Shown here: positions 52,054 to 62,936 of the stretch, piece by piece | Numbering within the stretch: the stretch's first letter is position 1 | How the letters are laid out: each line of letters begins with the position of its first letter | Assembly: GCA_009733715.1 (NCBI GenBank) | Contig: WMKJ01000057.1 | Coordinates: 1-64,000, forward strand | Direction of reading: 5' to 3' | Source of the DNA: Herpomyces periplanetae | Lineage: Eukaryota > Ascomycota > Laboulbeniomycetes > Herpomycetales > Herpomycetaceae | Length of the DNA: 64,000 nt | Program-made: the position numbers and the translations under genes | Notes under the pieces: model-generated | Seen by the model: the letters and a program-made list of their open reading frames with translations, nothing else | Databases searched by the model: none | Told to the model about the DNA's origin: nothing

Positions 52054-54072
52054 TCATTCGGTATCTAGCAAAAAGTCCACATAAGGATCAAGTTCAATAA
52101 TTCTAAATTTGCCTTCCCATTGCTTCAAAAAGTTTGGTCGGCGATATAACCGGCTAATGGTGGCTCTCCAAGCTACAAGCTCGACCCTCCATCCACATTG
52201 TAATGTACGTTTTACCATTTTCATAAAGCCATCGGAAAATTCAGCGGCGGCTCCATCCCCAGTAGCTAATACCATTGTAGCAGTGGATTGCCAATCGATT
52301 AAACTATGAGCCATCTTCAGTTGGAGCAATTCATCTACACCTTGCTCACACCACTTTTGATATGACTGACATTTGCCGGCCAGCGGAGACCCTCCGGGGA
52401 GATTTCGAGATGAATTTGACGGGCATGAGCTATCAGCATTACATTGATAGTCTTCTCCAGTGTGTGAAATAGAGTCTTTCATTTTGAAAACTTTATCTAG
52501 GATATTAGTTTCATAACCAATTTGATTTGCGATTGTAAAAGCGGGAATAGCTGGGGCAGACCCTACTAGCACACGTTTTGCCACAGGCCTACATCGTTCG
52601 AGAATTAAAACAAGTGATGTGAACAAAATATTGTTAGCGTAATCGATTCTTTCATGAGATGGGACCTTGCGAACGCGTTTAAGATATTCCATAAAACCAA
52701 TCCAAATGTTAGAAAAGTCCACGAACACATGGATTGCTTCAACACGCTTCGCAAATACTTCATTATGGAATTTGCTCAGTAACCAGGGTTCATTGAAATC
52801 TTGCTGAAGGCGGGATCGAAGAGTAATACACTTCTGAATAGCTGACTTACTTAACAAGCAGACGGGCAATTTGATTGTGGTCAAAGGGACTTTGAAGGAA
52901 GACACCAATTCGGCAAATTGTGGACATTCAGCATCCTGTGAATTTAGCACAGTGGTGCTCAGGACGGGAATGGGAAATTGAAAGATGAGAGATTCACAAA
53001 CAACTTTATTTTTATCATTGGCATTTATAATGGTTGATTTAGAATGAGAAGGTCCATTACAAGCAGACGAATTTTCCTGATGATCCTTCAAGGGCTTGTA
53101 GATGTTTGCTGGGAGAGCGATACGGGCATTCAAGTCTTTTGATTTTAAGGCTCGGCAGGAATTTTTTGAGGGATGGTTTGTTAATTTTAAACAATTCAAG
53201 CAGATTTGAGGTTTAATGAGTGTAGTACGTAATACAGGGTGAGACGATTTTTGCTTGGAACACTGGGAATATTTCTGCGTACCAGTTGCCACGGAAGTGG
53301 GAGCTTTACGGTTTTGCTTGCCATTTGCAGAATGCGAAAGCCTGTGAACCAGTTTAATGGATTGAGAGGAATAGCAGCCGGTAATGTAAAGGTTATCAGT
53401 AGTTATGAGGGCAACTTTCGGGGAGAGCGTAATAGGAGAAGATTTTAGAAGTAACCGAATTTTTATTCGCTTTTGAGAACGTGAACCATCGTTTGACGAA
53501 AGGAAGCACCTTTCGATATCCTTAGAAATGGAAACGCTAGAGGCGCCTTGCTTGTTCTGACGCCCAACATTGAGGCGGCGTCGATGCTTAGCAGGTTTAG
53601 AGGGAAGGGTAGCGGGAGTAGTATTATTTGGGCTAGCCTTTCGAGATCTCTTGCTGGATCGCTTGCAGGCGCGTTGGGATAAAGGCAGTTTATCGGTATT
53701 CAAGGGTTTCTCATTTGACGAATTGACGGACGGTACGGGAGGGATAGAGTGGGATTCACCAGTGCTAAGATAATTTAACTTTGAGGGCGGCAAGGAATTT
53801 AAGGTTTCCAAGAACTGCCAAATTTTGGTGAAGTCACCAAGACGCTTTGACGCAATATGAGAATCATGTTTTCGGATAATAAAGTTAGAAGGTGGAAGTC
53901 TGGGGTAATCGCGAGGATTATTGGAATAACGTAGAGAAGAAGTGGAAAGGTTACAATATAGCGGAAAGTTCAGGGCTTGAGATCGGACGCTATACAGCGA
54001 CGGGAGAGTCGCGTGTTTAATAGTGAACGAGTCACAATTCTGATTTTGATATTCCGACGAATTGGCATGCAT
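52054..54072 (-). CDS. NYN-domain (PIN-like) putative ribonuclease
   Basis: This intronless protein of 672 residues starts at the ATG at 54072. Its C-terminal third is a NYN domain, a PIN-like nuclease fold. The first strand EAIHVFVDFSNIWIGF (about 447-462) carries the expected metal-binding Asp, CRPVAKRVLVGSAPAIP follows, and MVLATGDGAAAEFSDGF (about 597-613) supplies the second acidic cluster. The ending LYRRPNFLKQWEGKFRIIELD resembles uncharacterised fungal NYN proteins. The first 440 residues are basic and low-complexity (SKRSRKASPNNT; KPAKHRRRLNVG), suggesting RNA binding or nuclear targeting, but I recognise no domain there. RNA cleavage is a family-based inference. It is convergent with the patatin gene. 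Confidence 0.75.
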   Translation of the reverse strand: MHANSSEYQNQNCDSFTIKHATLPSLYSVRSQALNFPLYCNLSTSSLRYSNNPRDYPRLPPSNFIIRKHDSHIASKRLGDFTKIWQFLETLNSLPPSKLNYLSTGESHSIPPVPSVNSSNEKPLNTDKLPLSQRACKRSSKRSRKASPNNTTPATLPSKPAKHRRRLNVGRQNKQGASSVSISKDIERCFLSSNDGSRSQKRIKIRLLLKSSPITLSPKVALITTDNLYITGCYSSQSIKLVHRLSHSANGKQNRKAPTSVATGTQKYSQCSKQKSSHPVLRTTLIKPQICLNCLKLTNHPSKNSCRALKSKDLNARIALPANIYKPLKDHQENSSACNGPSHSKSTIINANDKNKVVCESLIFQFPIPVLSTTVLNSQDAECPQFAELVSSFKVPLTTIKLPVCLLSKSAIQKCITLRSRLQQDFNEPWLLSKFHNEVFAKRVEAIHVFVDFSNIWIGFMEYLKRVRKVPSHERIDYANNILFTSLVLILERCRPVAKRVLVGSAPAIPAFTIANQIGYETNILDKVFKMKDSISHTGEDYQCNADSSCPSNSSRNLPGGSPLAGKCQSYQKWCEQGVDELLQLKMAHSLIDWQSTATMVLATGDGAAAEFSDGFMKMVKRTLQCGWRVELVAWRATISRLYRRPNFLKQWEGKFRIIELDPYVDFLLDTE

Positions 54073-56560
54073 CAAATCATGTGCCAAATTAAATCAAGAT
54101 GATTAATATGAAGTTTTATAGAGAGGTAATAGTGGTAACTCGAGATTAAGGTGTTGGGAAAAATGTGGTATGTTATAACATTTGAAGATGGAGGAAGATG
54201 AGGATTGATGAAGATGTTGGGTGGGAATGAGATAGTGAAGATCGAGGTGGTGAGAGTAGACGGAGAGAGAGGTAGAAAGAAATTGGATAGATGGCAAAGG
54301 CAGAGAAAAATTGAAGGATGTGATGAACCAAAGGAAGAATAATTGTAAGAATAAGGGAATGAATCGAGGTATGAGGGGATGAATGAAACTGGGGGGAAGG
54401 AGAAGATGGTAATATTGGTCAAGCTAACAGAAGGTAGAAAGAGTGAAGATAAGAGAACATGATTTGATTTAGTAAACGAATCTGCATGCTGAATAAAAGC
54501 AAGCAGAAGATAAATGAAGCGATAAAGATGCTTCAAGAAGTGTATAAGGTATAGAAAGTGTAAGAAAGAGGAGACGAGAAATGGGAAAACGCGTGAAGAA
54601 AGTTTTAAAGGAAAGAGGTGTATAGTAGAGGAAGTAGAATTGGATAATTGATGAAGTAAAGAGGAAAGGAAAATTTAGAAAAAAAAGATTTTGAATATTT
54701 TGAAAGATTGAAATAGAGAAAAAAGGTCAAATGTGGTGAAATGAAGAAAGATATCGTGAGAGTCGGTTAGGACAAATTTAAAGGAAAGAAAAATGAGGCG
54801 GAGATTAGCAGTACGAGGCTGACTAAGACGGGAAATCGGTGAGTGTGGGAGGAGGGAAGGGAGGAATTGTGTAGGCGAAGGGAAGAGGATGATAGGAAGG
54901 GAGAGGAGATAATAATGAAGGGTAAAAATTTTTCGGTAAAAAATGAATACTAGATTAAGAAGATACGATGATCTTTCGACGAACAAGAAAACGCAAAAGA
55001 GAAAATTTTACAATTCCGGTGAAAAAAATTGGAAAAATGAATCGACAGTTGGCCGACCCGGATCAACCCTGAACCGGCAAAATATAATTACGAGCCGACG
55101 ACTCGATTCTACTGAGCCGGAGGTTTAATTATCCGACTAGGGGTGGCGGTGTGGTGTGGCGGTGGAATGGAGACAAAGTGGATTTTTGAAGGGAAATTTG
55201 GACGGGACGGAGGGAATACTGGAGGATTAGATAGGACGATAAGTATAAAAGACGGGAAAAGGTTTAGGAGACTTGGGGGAATGATGTAATTGGTATGGGA
55301 GTTATACAAATAGTGTGAATGTGAGAAGGGGTAAACTACATGAACATTATTTTACGAGAATCAACGAGTAAAATTGCAGGTTTACAAGCAATTGCGCGAG
55401 AAATGATGGCAAAGGCTTTATTTCCGGCAATGTATAGAGGAAGTTTTAGGTGTGCAATAAGGATGGAACTTGGTTAAGAGATAATTAAAAATCCTTTTGG
55501 GTATTCATACACGTTTATTTTGATGTATGGGGAATTGTTAGAGAGAACAACAACAATTACTAAGCTTAGATAATTGTTGTATCATGATAACTGGTTGATA
55601 TTCTACATAAATTAAACGGTGTCTTTGTGCGTAACATAGGATAAAGTTGGAAAGAAATGTAAAATTATAATGGCACCAAGAAAAATCAAGTACATAGGTG
55701 GCAATTTTATGGGGATATTGAGGGAGGAGGAAGAGGAGGCGGAAGAGGAGAGAGGAAAAGAAGGTCTCGTAGAGAAGTAAAGATGAAATTATTACGAAAG
55801 GTATTAAATGGTATAAAGCCTGGATGAGTAAAGGAAGTGAACATGAAGAAATGTAGTTTACGAATGGACGATGAGAGCAAAAAGTGTTAAACAAATTAAG
55901 GATATATGTAGTCAAGACAAGAGAGACGGATGTAGTACAAGAGTAAGTCTAATGAAAGGCCAACCCAGGAGGATGGGTAGAAAGTAAGACATTCATTAGA
56001 TTCCGGATCATGATATATAAGTATTCATGAACATTTGATTGAGACATATATGCTCAAGATTTTAACCATTCCATCTTACGTTAGTAAGGGTGTAAGAATG
56101 TTTAAGAAACGAGGCATAAAGTATAAAAGGTAAGTATATGAATTAATGAAGAGCTATTGAATGAACGAGGAGAAGATGAGTGTAAGTTTAAGTGAATGAA
56201 GGAATATGTGAAATGACCGGAATGAGCCGCAGCCAGAGATAACAAAAGGACATAACAAAGATGGTGAAAATTGGAGAATGAAAGATGAAGTATAACCAAC
56301 CTTGTAGATGAACAAATCATTATGGTGGATTGGATATGGAAAACAAATCTAGCTGAAGTATTAAAGTAGGCGATTGAATTCGGACCAAGGCATATCTACA
56401 GCAGAAGAATGAAATGCCGTATGAAATGAATCAAGAGAACCTAAGAATAGTTAATGAAGAAGCTTAACAAAATGAGAAGGGAAGACGATCCAAACAACTA
56501 GAACTAAGAAGCTTACTCGAGATCAATTAGTCGCGGGAAACAAATTGGTTAAAATCCAAC
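54073..56560. other. Purine-rich gene-free region
   Basis: These 2.5 kb lie between the NYN gene start (minus) and the 3' end of the GBP2-like gene. From 54100 to about 55900 the plus strand is strongly A/G-rich, which means a C/T-rich sense strand for a leader of the NYN gene. No conserved coding frame is seen on either strand. Confidence 0.45.
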
Positions 56561-58692
56561 TCAGAGAGCAGGGTCTTGAGCTAAGTGAGCATTTGAGTCG
56601 GAATCTCGAACATTATCATCTTTGTAGTTTGTGTAGCGCACGTAACTAATTCCAAGCGGTCTTCCACCGTATTGGTAGCCAGTAAATTTTGCTGTAAGGA
56701 ACAAATTGGGTTAATATTTAGGCTTGAACATCCAATTCATGGTACAAAATTCTTTCGATACGTCATACAATACTTACATATTGCCATATCGGCATTTTCT
56801 TCATTATCAAATTCCACGATTCCAGTACCACGAGATCTACCATTAGGTTCATATTGGATTTCTGCTCGCTCAACTTTACCAATAGTCGTAAACAATTCAA
56901 CAAGATCTTCGTTACTTGTTGACCACGGAAGCTAATAAATCAAGAGATTAGCTCTCATTATACGATAAAATCATGGTTAACAAAGAGTAGGCAAAGTTTA
57001 TAATACTTACATTTCTCACGTAAATAATTGAACTTCGTTCTCCACCTGATGTTGCATGATCAGTAAACGGATTTGGTGGAGGATTGGGATAAGAATCATA
57101 AAATCCGTTATATGTTCCTCGTCCTGAATATGACGGCCCGGGTGCTGATCTACTATGAGATCTTCCACTTGAGTAATTATCATACTCATCATTTTGATGA
57201 TCTCGACCGTTAAACGAACTATAAGAACCACCATGATACCTATCCTCCCGAACTTCTAAAGTTCTGCCTTGCCATTCATAACCATTGAACCGAAATATAG
57301 CGTTACGCGCATCATCAGAAGTTTCAAATAATACAACACCCGAACCTTTTGACCTGCCATCCGATGATACATTGATATCGGCACGAATAACATTTCCTAT
57401 ACATTATAGAATAGGATAAATATTGTTAGCCTGATGAATTTGATATTAAAATAAACTCCCCCCTTAACAATACTGACCGGCTTGTCGGAAAAGATCTTTC
57501 AAATCCTGCCATCCGACGGAATATGGGAGCTACAAGGGAATCATTGTAAATATTTGACATAACTGTCCAAGAAAGTTCATATAAGTGGTAAAATTAGGAT
57601 AAAGTGACATACATTTCCAATGTAAATTTGACGGCCATTATTGGAACAATAACCACTCGCATGATCGCCACGGAAGCTGTCAACACCACTGCGGGATGAT
57701 CCAGTAGACGGAATGAAACGGGGTTCAGATTCACGATCCTATAAATTGTCAATTGACGTAAACGCCAAGTCCGAAACTGGATTGCATATCAGAAAGACAA
57801 TTGACTTACTTCGCGAATGTAAACCATACGACCCATGAAATTTTGATTACTGAGAATACGAACAGCGTTTAAAGCTTGATCTTTCGTTGCATACTCCACA
57901 ATTCTGTCAATTTACACAAATTGAATTAGCAAAGGGAATAAGAATTATAAGGAGAAACAAAATCATGATAAAAATTTGAGTAGCTTAATAAAATTTATAC
58001 ATACCCGCATCCCTACAGAGGCACGATAATCTCAAAGTTCCTCCGTCAATCCAGTCAATCCACACACCCGTTACCTTATCAAAACCAAGAAATAAACCAT
58101 AAAACCAAGCCTTTAGCCCACCTTGGACATTCCATTTGACAGTAAAAGTACGTCAGCGAAGAGTACATCGCCAGCTAATGGGATAAATTTTAGGGAAGGT
58201 GAAGTTAGCCCCTTGAGCAAAAAAATTGGATAGATAAATGGAAGACTGGGTATGAGTTGGCGGATTCATGAAGATATTGGTTGGGTTAAGGCAAGGGGGT
58301 AAAGTTAGGGAAACATAAAGCAAACCTTGCCGCATAAAATCTTTCAAGTGATGCCATTTAACATCATAGGAGAGATTTCCCACGTAGACACGTCTTTCTT
58401 GCTGGGAATTTTCGCGTATTGATTGTAGCATGGCTTTTTTGGCCACTGAACGGTCATCGTAATTACTGCTGCTACCACCACCACGTCCATAATGTCGAGA
58501 CGAGAATGAATTGTAATTTGAACCTGAATTACCACCTCCAACGGGGCTACGAGACCGTCGATCGCGACGGAAATCATCCCTGCTTCGACTACGGCTTCTG
58601 GAAAATGATCGCCGACGCGGGGGACTTCGTGATTTTCGCCGAGGCGACCGCGATCTATGTCTCTTTGATAGATATGCATCAGGAGCTGCCAT
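56561..58692 (-). CDS. GBP2/HRB1-like SR-type RNA-binding protein with three RRMs
   Basis: This is a shuttling mRNA-binding protein of the Gbp2/Hrb1 type, linked in yeast to THO/TREX and export of spliced mRNA. Nine exons give 456 residues: 58692-58326, 58174-58122, 58012-58005, 57903-57810, 57738-57613, 57529-57478, 57396-57011, 56931-56778 and 56691-56561. Arg-Ser repeats ([20 protein letters not shown]) fill residues 10-50. RRM1 opens [23 protein letters not shown]2 [20 protein letters not shown] and RRM3 [20 protein letters not shown]; a Gly/Ser/Tyr-rich linker separates RRM2 and RRM3. Exon 3 is only 8 nt; it supplies the middle of GMSKGCGIVEY, the RNP1 of RRM1. The donors of introns 1 and 2 (GTTTGC, GTGGGC) are weak; the rest are GTATGT, GTAAGT or GTCAGT. 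Confidence 0.92.
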
Positions 58693-60211
58693 GGTGAAGC
58701 GTAAAATATATATCGGTATAACACAAGGGACTTGGGTTCAATTTCCCAGAAACCGACGATATCAAGTTGGCAATGTTACGATCATGTATCCCGAATTTCA
58801 ATGAAAATTTAGATAACGGATATGTAAATCTCTTTTTAGCGTCGAAAGATATAAGAACCGAAATATTTTTGTAATTTATTGCTAGTACATAAATTTAATC
58901 AAGTTAGCATAAAAAATCTCCAATATTATCATTATTACCATTGTTAGCTTGAACAGTAATCCTGTACATACTTTGAACTTGTTAACTTCTCAAATTCTGT
59001 TTAACAAAAAAAAACTCAGCCTGACACGATTCGTGTACTTTGCTAATATTTGGTTTAATCGAAAATCACGACTCAAAAATTAACGCACAATTCCAATTCT
59101 GTCAATCGCTATCACGATCATACAAATTAATTTATCATAATCAAATTCACACTTCATTTATCAAGTTCATCATTACTATCAATAAACTGAATAACCATAA
59201 TCAAGATCATAATCATAACTTGCATTTCCATCACCATCACCACCACCATCACCACTTCATCTACAATCACAATTCCATCCTTGAACTTCATCCGCTTCAA
59301 CACCAACTCCTCCCTTCACGCCACACTGTGGCAAAGCCCTCCCTGCCAAAACGTGAGGCGCTTCATCCATGAGCCCAGACTGCGCCACTCCTCGGGCACG
59401 TCTCGGTTCACGTAACAAGAGGTGCAGGACGTTTGGGGCAGTAGAAGGTGAAGGGGAAGTGAGTGTAAAAATGGTTGTGGATGCAGGAATATAATTATGT
59501 TCTTTACAATCACTCTCGTTTACTTGTTATGTGAAAGTGTAATCTTATTCCACCCTTCAGGTATTATTCTCGATTGGCAAAATCATATCCCGCTCGGAAA
59601 AACAATTCTCCGATCACCCCAGTTTATTTGGCGCAGGTTTAACTCAGTTGGCTGCCCGAAAATTTATTTACTCGTAACCATCGCCCTTATACCACTTCAT
59701 CCCTCCGCTAACCCTCTTGCAAACCATTCCAATGCTACAACACCGACAACAGTCACGTGACTATTCTAAATTGGTGGGTTAGGACGAGATGTTAAAAGGA
59801 AATGGTGTTGGGAAATGTATATGTTTAAGTAAGATATATGAATTATTTTGTTGATACTATACATCTAAAATTTTTTGAATATTTCCCGTGCGAAAATCTA
59901 CGTACGTGATGAACTTCCCCATTCTCCTCACTTCCCTTACCATCTCCAGAGTCATATTTATCATACAAATACTTATATAATCAATCATCACGTGAAACAC
60001 ATGTGAAATTTTGTGTCTGCGAGTTGAATATGGTGGTGATGATGATGATTATTGTGGGATTTAAGTTGCCCATTTGTTAACTGGGCTAATTGCAAAAATT
60101 AGAGCGAAATTTTTCTAGTTTAATTTAGTTGAATAAAGATTTTACGAATATTATAAAGAAAAGTTTTGGGAAAATTTGTATTTATTTGAATTGTTAAAGT
60201 CCATCATCAAA
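58693..60211. promoter_or_regulatory. Divergent GBP2-like/eIF3d region
   Basis: These 1.5 kb serve two divergent genes. A CAC/CAT trinucleotide tract lies at about 59228-59262. CACGTG motifs lie at 59754-59759, inside the 12-bp palindrome AGTCACGTGACT (59751-59762), and at 59989-59994, both upstream of eIF3d. A GC-rich hairpin-forming segment (59343-59441) is listed separately. A frame at 59497-59760 resembles nothing known. Confidence 0.45.
59343..59441. other. GC-rich segment closed by an inverted repeat
   Basis: CTGCC and AAACGT at 59343-59354 pair with ACGTTT and GGCAG at 59429-59441, closing a segment of about 100 bp that is much richer in GC than its flanks. On the minus strand it contains TGGCGCAGTCTGG (59387-59375), which fits a tRNA-type A box, but no B box or cloverleaf follows. 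It could be a structured RNA or a promoter element. Confidence 0.35.
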
Positions 60212-62082
60212 ATGAACTTTGATTCATTACTAGAAGCGATCGTAACGCTTCCGGATAATGAGGATTGGAGGCCGTCAATTCCCAAGGATTCGATGCTTGA
60301 TGGAGTTCCTTATGCTCCTTATTCAAAAGCCGATAAGCTATTTCGAATGGCAGACTGGACGGAGGGCAAGGATAAAGATAGGTATAACCGAAATCAGTAC
60401 GGTGGGCGTAACAAAGGTAACAGAAGAATAGTGAACAGGGAATTTTTTTTGTGTACAAAGCACTAATTTATTTTAATTTGGAATGGGGAAAATTTAGAGC
60501 AACAGAGTTACGGTGCTAATCAAATAGTTAACCCATCCCTGATTCATGTTGCTGAAGATGAAGCGACCTTTTCCGTGGTCGATAATACACGAACATCTAA
60601 TCGTATGCGGACATTTGGGCGATCAGGAAGTGCTATATTTCGCGGTCGTGGCCTTAAAGGTGGAAGAGGGTCATTTCAACGGGTTGGCTCTCGCATGAAC
60701 AATCAAAATGATAGCCGAAATAATCGAGGCGGAAGAGGAAATCGAAGATTTGGATGGCGAGATGATAAACCTCAGCGTGCCAGAGATGCTAGTGTTAATG
60801 TTAAAGCCGACTGGTTATTATTAGAAGAAATTGACTTTGCGCGACTCAACAAGTTGAATCTCGAAACAGCAGACGGTGAAACTCTTGGTAAATACGGCTT
60901 TCTCTACTATTACGATACATCGTATGATAAACAATTAGGATATAAGATGAATGAACGTAAACTTCGTGTTGTCGAAAGAGCCGTTTACAATGTTACAACC
61001 AGTTGTGATCCAGTTATTCAAGAATTATCAGAAGCTAATAAGGGAACTATATTTATTACGGATACCATACTTTCAATGCTTATGTGTGCACCACGATCAG
61101 TTTACTCGTGGGATGTGGTTATCACCAAACAGAATGATAGATTGTTCTTTGATAAACGAGATGGATCTAACATTGAAATGGTTACGGTTAATGAAAATGC
61201 GGCAGATGCACCGGTTGAATCCGCCGATGGAAAGGATACAATTAATAGCCCCAATGCTTTGATGTTAGAGGCTACTCACATCAACAATGTGTTTCCCTTG
61301 CAACTAATCAAGGAAAGTGAGGATGAAAAACTTAGTATGGAGAATGAAAACCCTTTTCATAATTCTTCCGTTGAGGTAGATCCTCCGGCATCAAAAGCAT
61401 ATTACTATAAACGGTTTGATTTATCCTTGGAGAAAGATGAAAAACCTCTATATCTTATAGCAAGAACGGAAGTTGATGCTGTATGTAAAACAGCATCAGG
61501 TGAAGACCAGTTTGTTACTATTAAAGCCCTGAATGAATTTGATAGTAAAGCTCCCGGAAATGGTGGTGCGCTAAATTGGCGATTAAAGTTGTCGAGTTTA
61601 CGTGGTGCGGTTGTTGCAACTGAGATGAAAAATAATAGTTGCAAATTAGCCAGATGGACTGTTCAAAGTATACTTGCCGGCGCTGATGTTATGAAAATTG
61701 GGTAAGTTCTATACATTATTTTAATTAATATTCTCTTCTCTTCATATAAGCCGTGTCTAAATTATATGCAACCGCTCTAACCAAATCAATTTTCTCTAGT
61801 TTTGTTTCACGTCGCCATCCCAAAAGCAGTAACGATCACGGAATTCTAGGTGTACTCGGATATAAGCCACGTGACTTTGCAGGGCAAATTAACTTGAAGT
61901 TGGCCAATGGATGGGGGATAGTACGAACCATTGCGGATATGTGTTTGAAGATGGATGATGGTCGGTACATTTTGGTAAAGGATCCCAATAAACCTGTATT
62001 AAGGCTTTATCAAGTTCCTGATAGTGTTTTTGAGGAGGAAGTTGATGCTCCCACTGACTCTTTGAGTGTTAATCGCCCTTGA
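60212..62082 (+). CDS. EIF3D: eIF3d, translation initiation factor 3 subunit D
   Basis: eIF3d sits at the mRNA exit side of the 40S subunit and has a cap-binding fold; S. cerevisiae lacks it. Three exons (60212-60416, 60498-61701, 61800-62082) give 563 residues, the usual size. The introns (GTAACA to TAG; GTAAGT to TAG, with CTAAC at about 61777) join GGRNK to [12 protein letters not shown] and GADVMKIG to [16 protein letters not shown]. The N-terminus carries [11 protein letters not shown] and an RGG-rich segment ([18 protein letters not shown]). The cap-binding core runs from [20 protein letters not shown] through [20 protein letters not shown] to [40 protein letters not shown] marks the conserved C-terminal part. 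Confidence 0.95.
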
Positions 62083-62936
62083 ATATCTCCATAAGCTACT
62101 TGAATATATACTACTACATTGTATTTGTCAAGTTAATTCTACCTTATTACTTGACTTGACTTTACGCTTCCCATACTCCAATTTTCAAAACCACATCCAC
62201 ACTCTTCCATCTCATCCCATCCCCAAACCTTCACATTATCCCGTTCCCCTTCCACCCACAGCCACACCACGTGATCGTGTCTTCTAACTCGGAATAACAC
62301 CTGTTCCGAGTGGCGTAGCTGCGTATCGGATATATGTACTTGCGGGTCCGATGGTACAGAAAAAAAATTCGAAAGCGACACGCGACACGACTTTTAGTTT
62401 GTAGAATTAATATTTTATATTTTATTCAGTCGAATCAGATTTATCATTGATGTCTCTCTAAGTGAGTACGCTCAGCATTAATATTTAGTTTATAAATAAA
62501 CGTGGTTTTTGGTTTTATGGAAATTATGGGCGAATGTACCCGCAATCGTACCTAACTCTAAGAAGGAAATATAAACCCCCCATATCTACCCTGCTCATAA
62601 AACTCTATATCTTTCACGGAATTGTCAGTTTTACGCGTAACTTACAAGAGTTAGTTGATATACGTCCATTCATTTATTTATACAGACTTTCATTCTGCCA
62701 CCTAAGTGGAATTTTGCTAACTTGTTACAAGGCTTTCTCGAATGTACTTCACTATCTAATTTTATAGCCGAAACTACCGGCTTATACTATTTACTTTATC
62801 TTTTATTCCTTCGGGCTCACTCGCCTTTGCGAGTTGGTCATGAAAATACAAATTCCCAGCTATACACTCCTCCCTCTCTTGTAATAATTGCTAAAATCTC
62901 CCGTCCACCTCACAATTTCTCTCGACTTCATTCGTT
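62083..62936. promoter_or_regulatory. Intergenic region, eIF3d to TM9SF
   Basis: These 854 bp lie between two plus-strand genes. A CACGTG motif lies at 62268-62273. A perfect stem of 8 bp (ACTCGGAA and TTCCGAGT, 9-nt loop) lies at 62287-62311 and may be a 3' UTR or transcript-end structure. No further gene was recognised. Confidence 0.45.

Noticed and set aside
59375-59387. tRNA A-box match TGGCGCAGTCTGG on the minus strand
   Set aside because: No B box or cloverleaf within the proper distance. Kept only as part of a structured-segment observation.
59497-59760. 87-codon frame upstream of eIF3d
   Set aside because: It overlaps promoter-type motifs and shows no conserved pattern.
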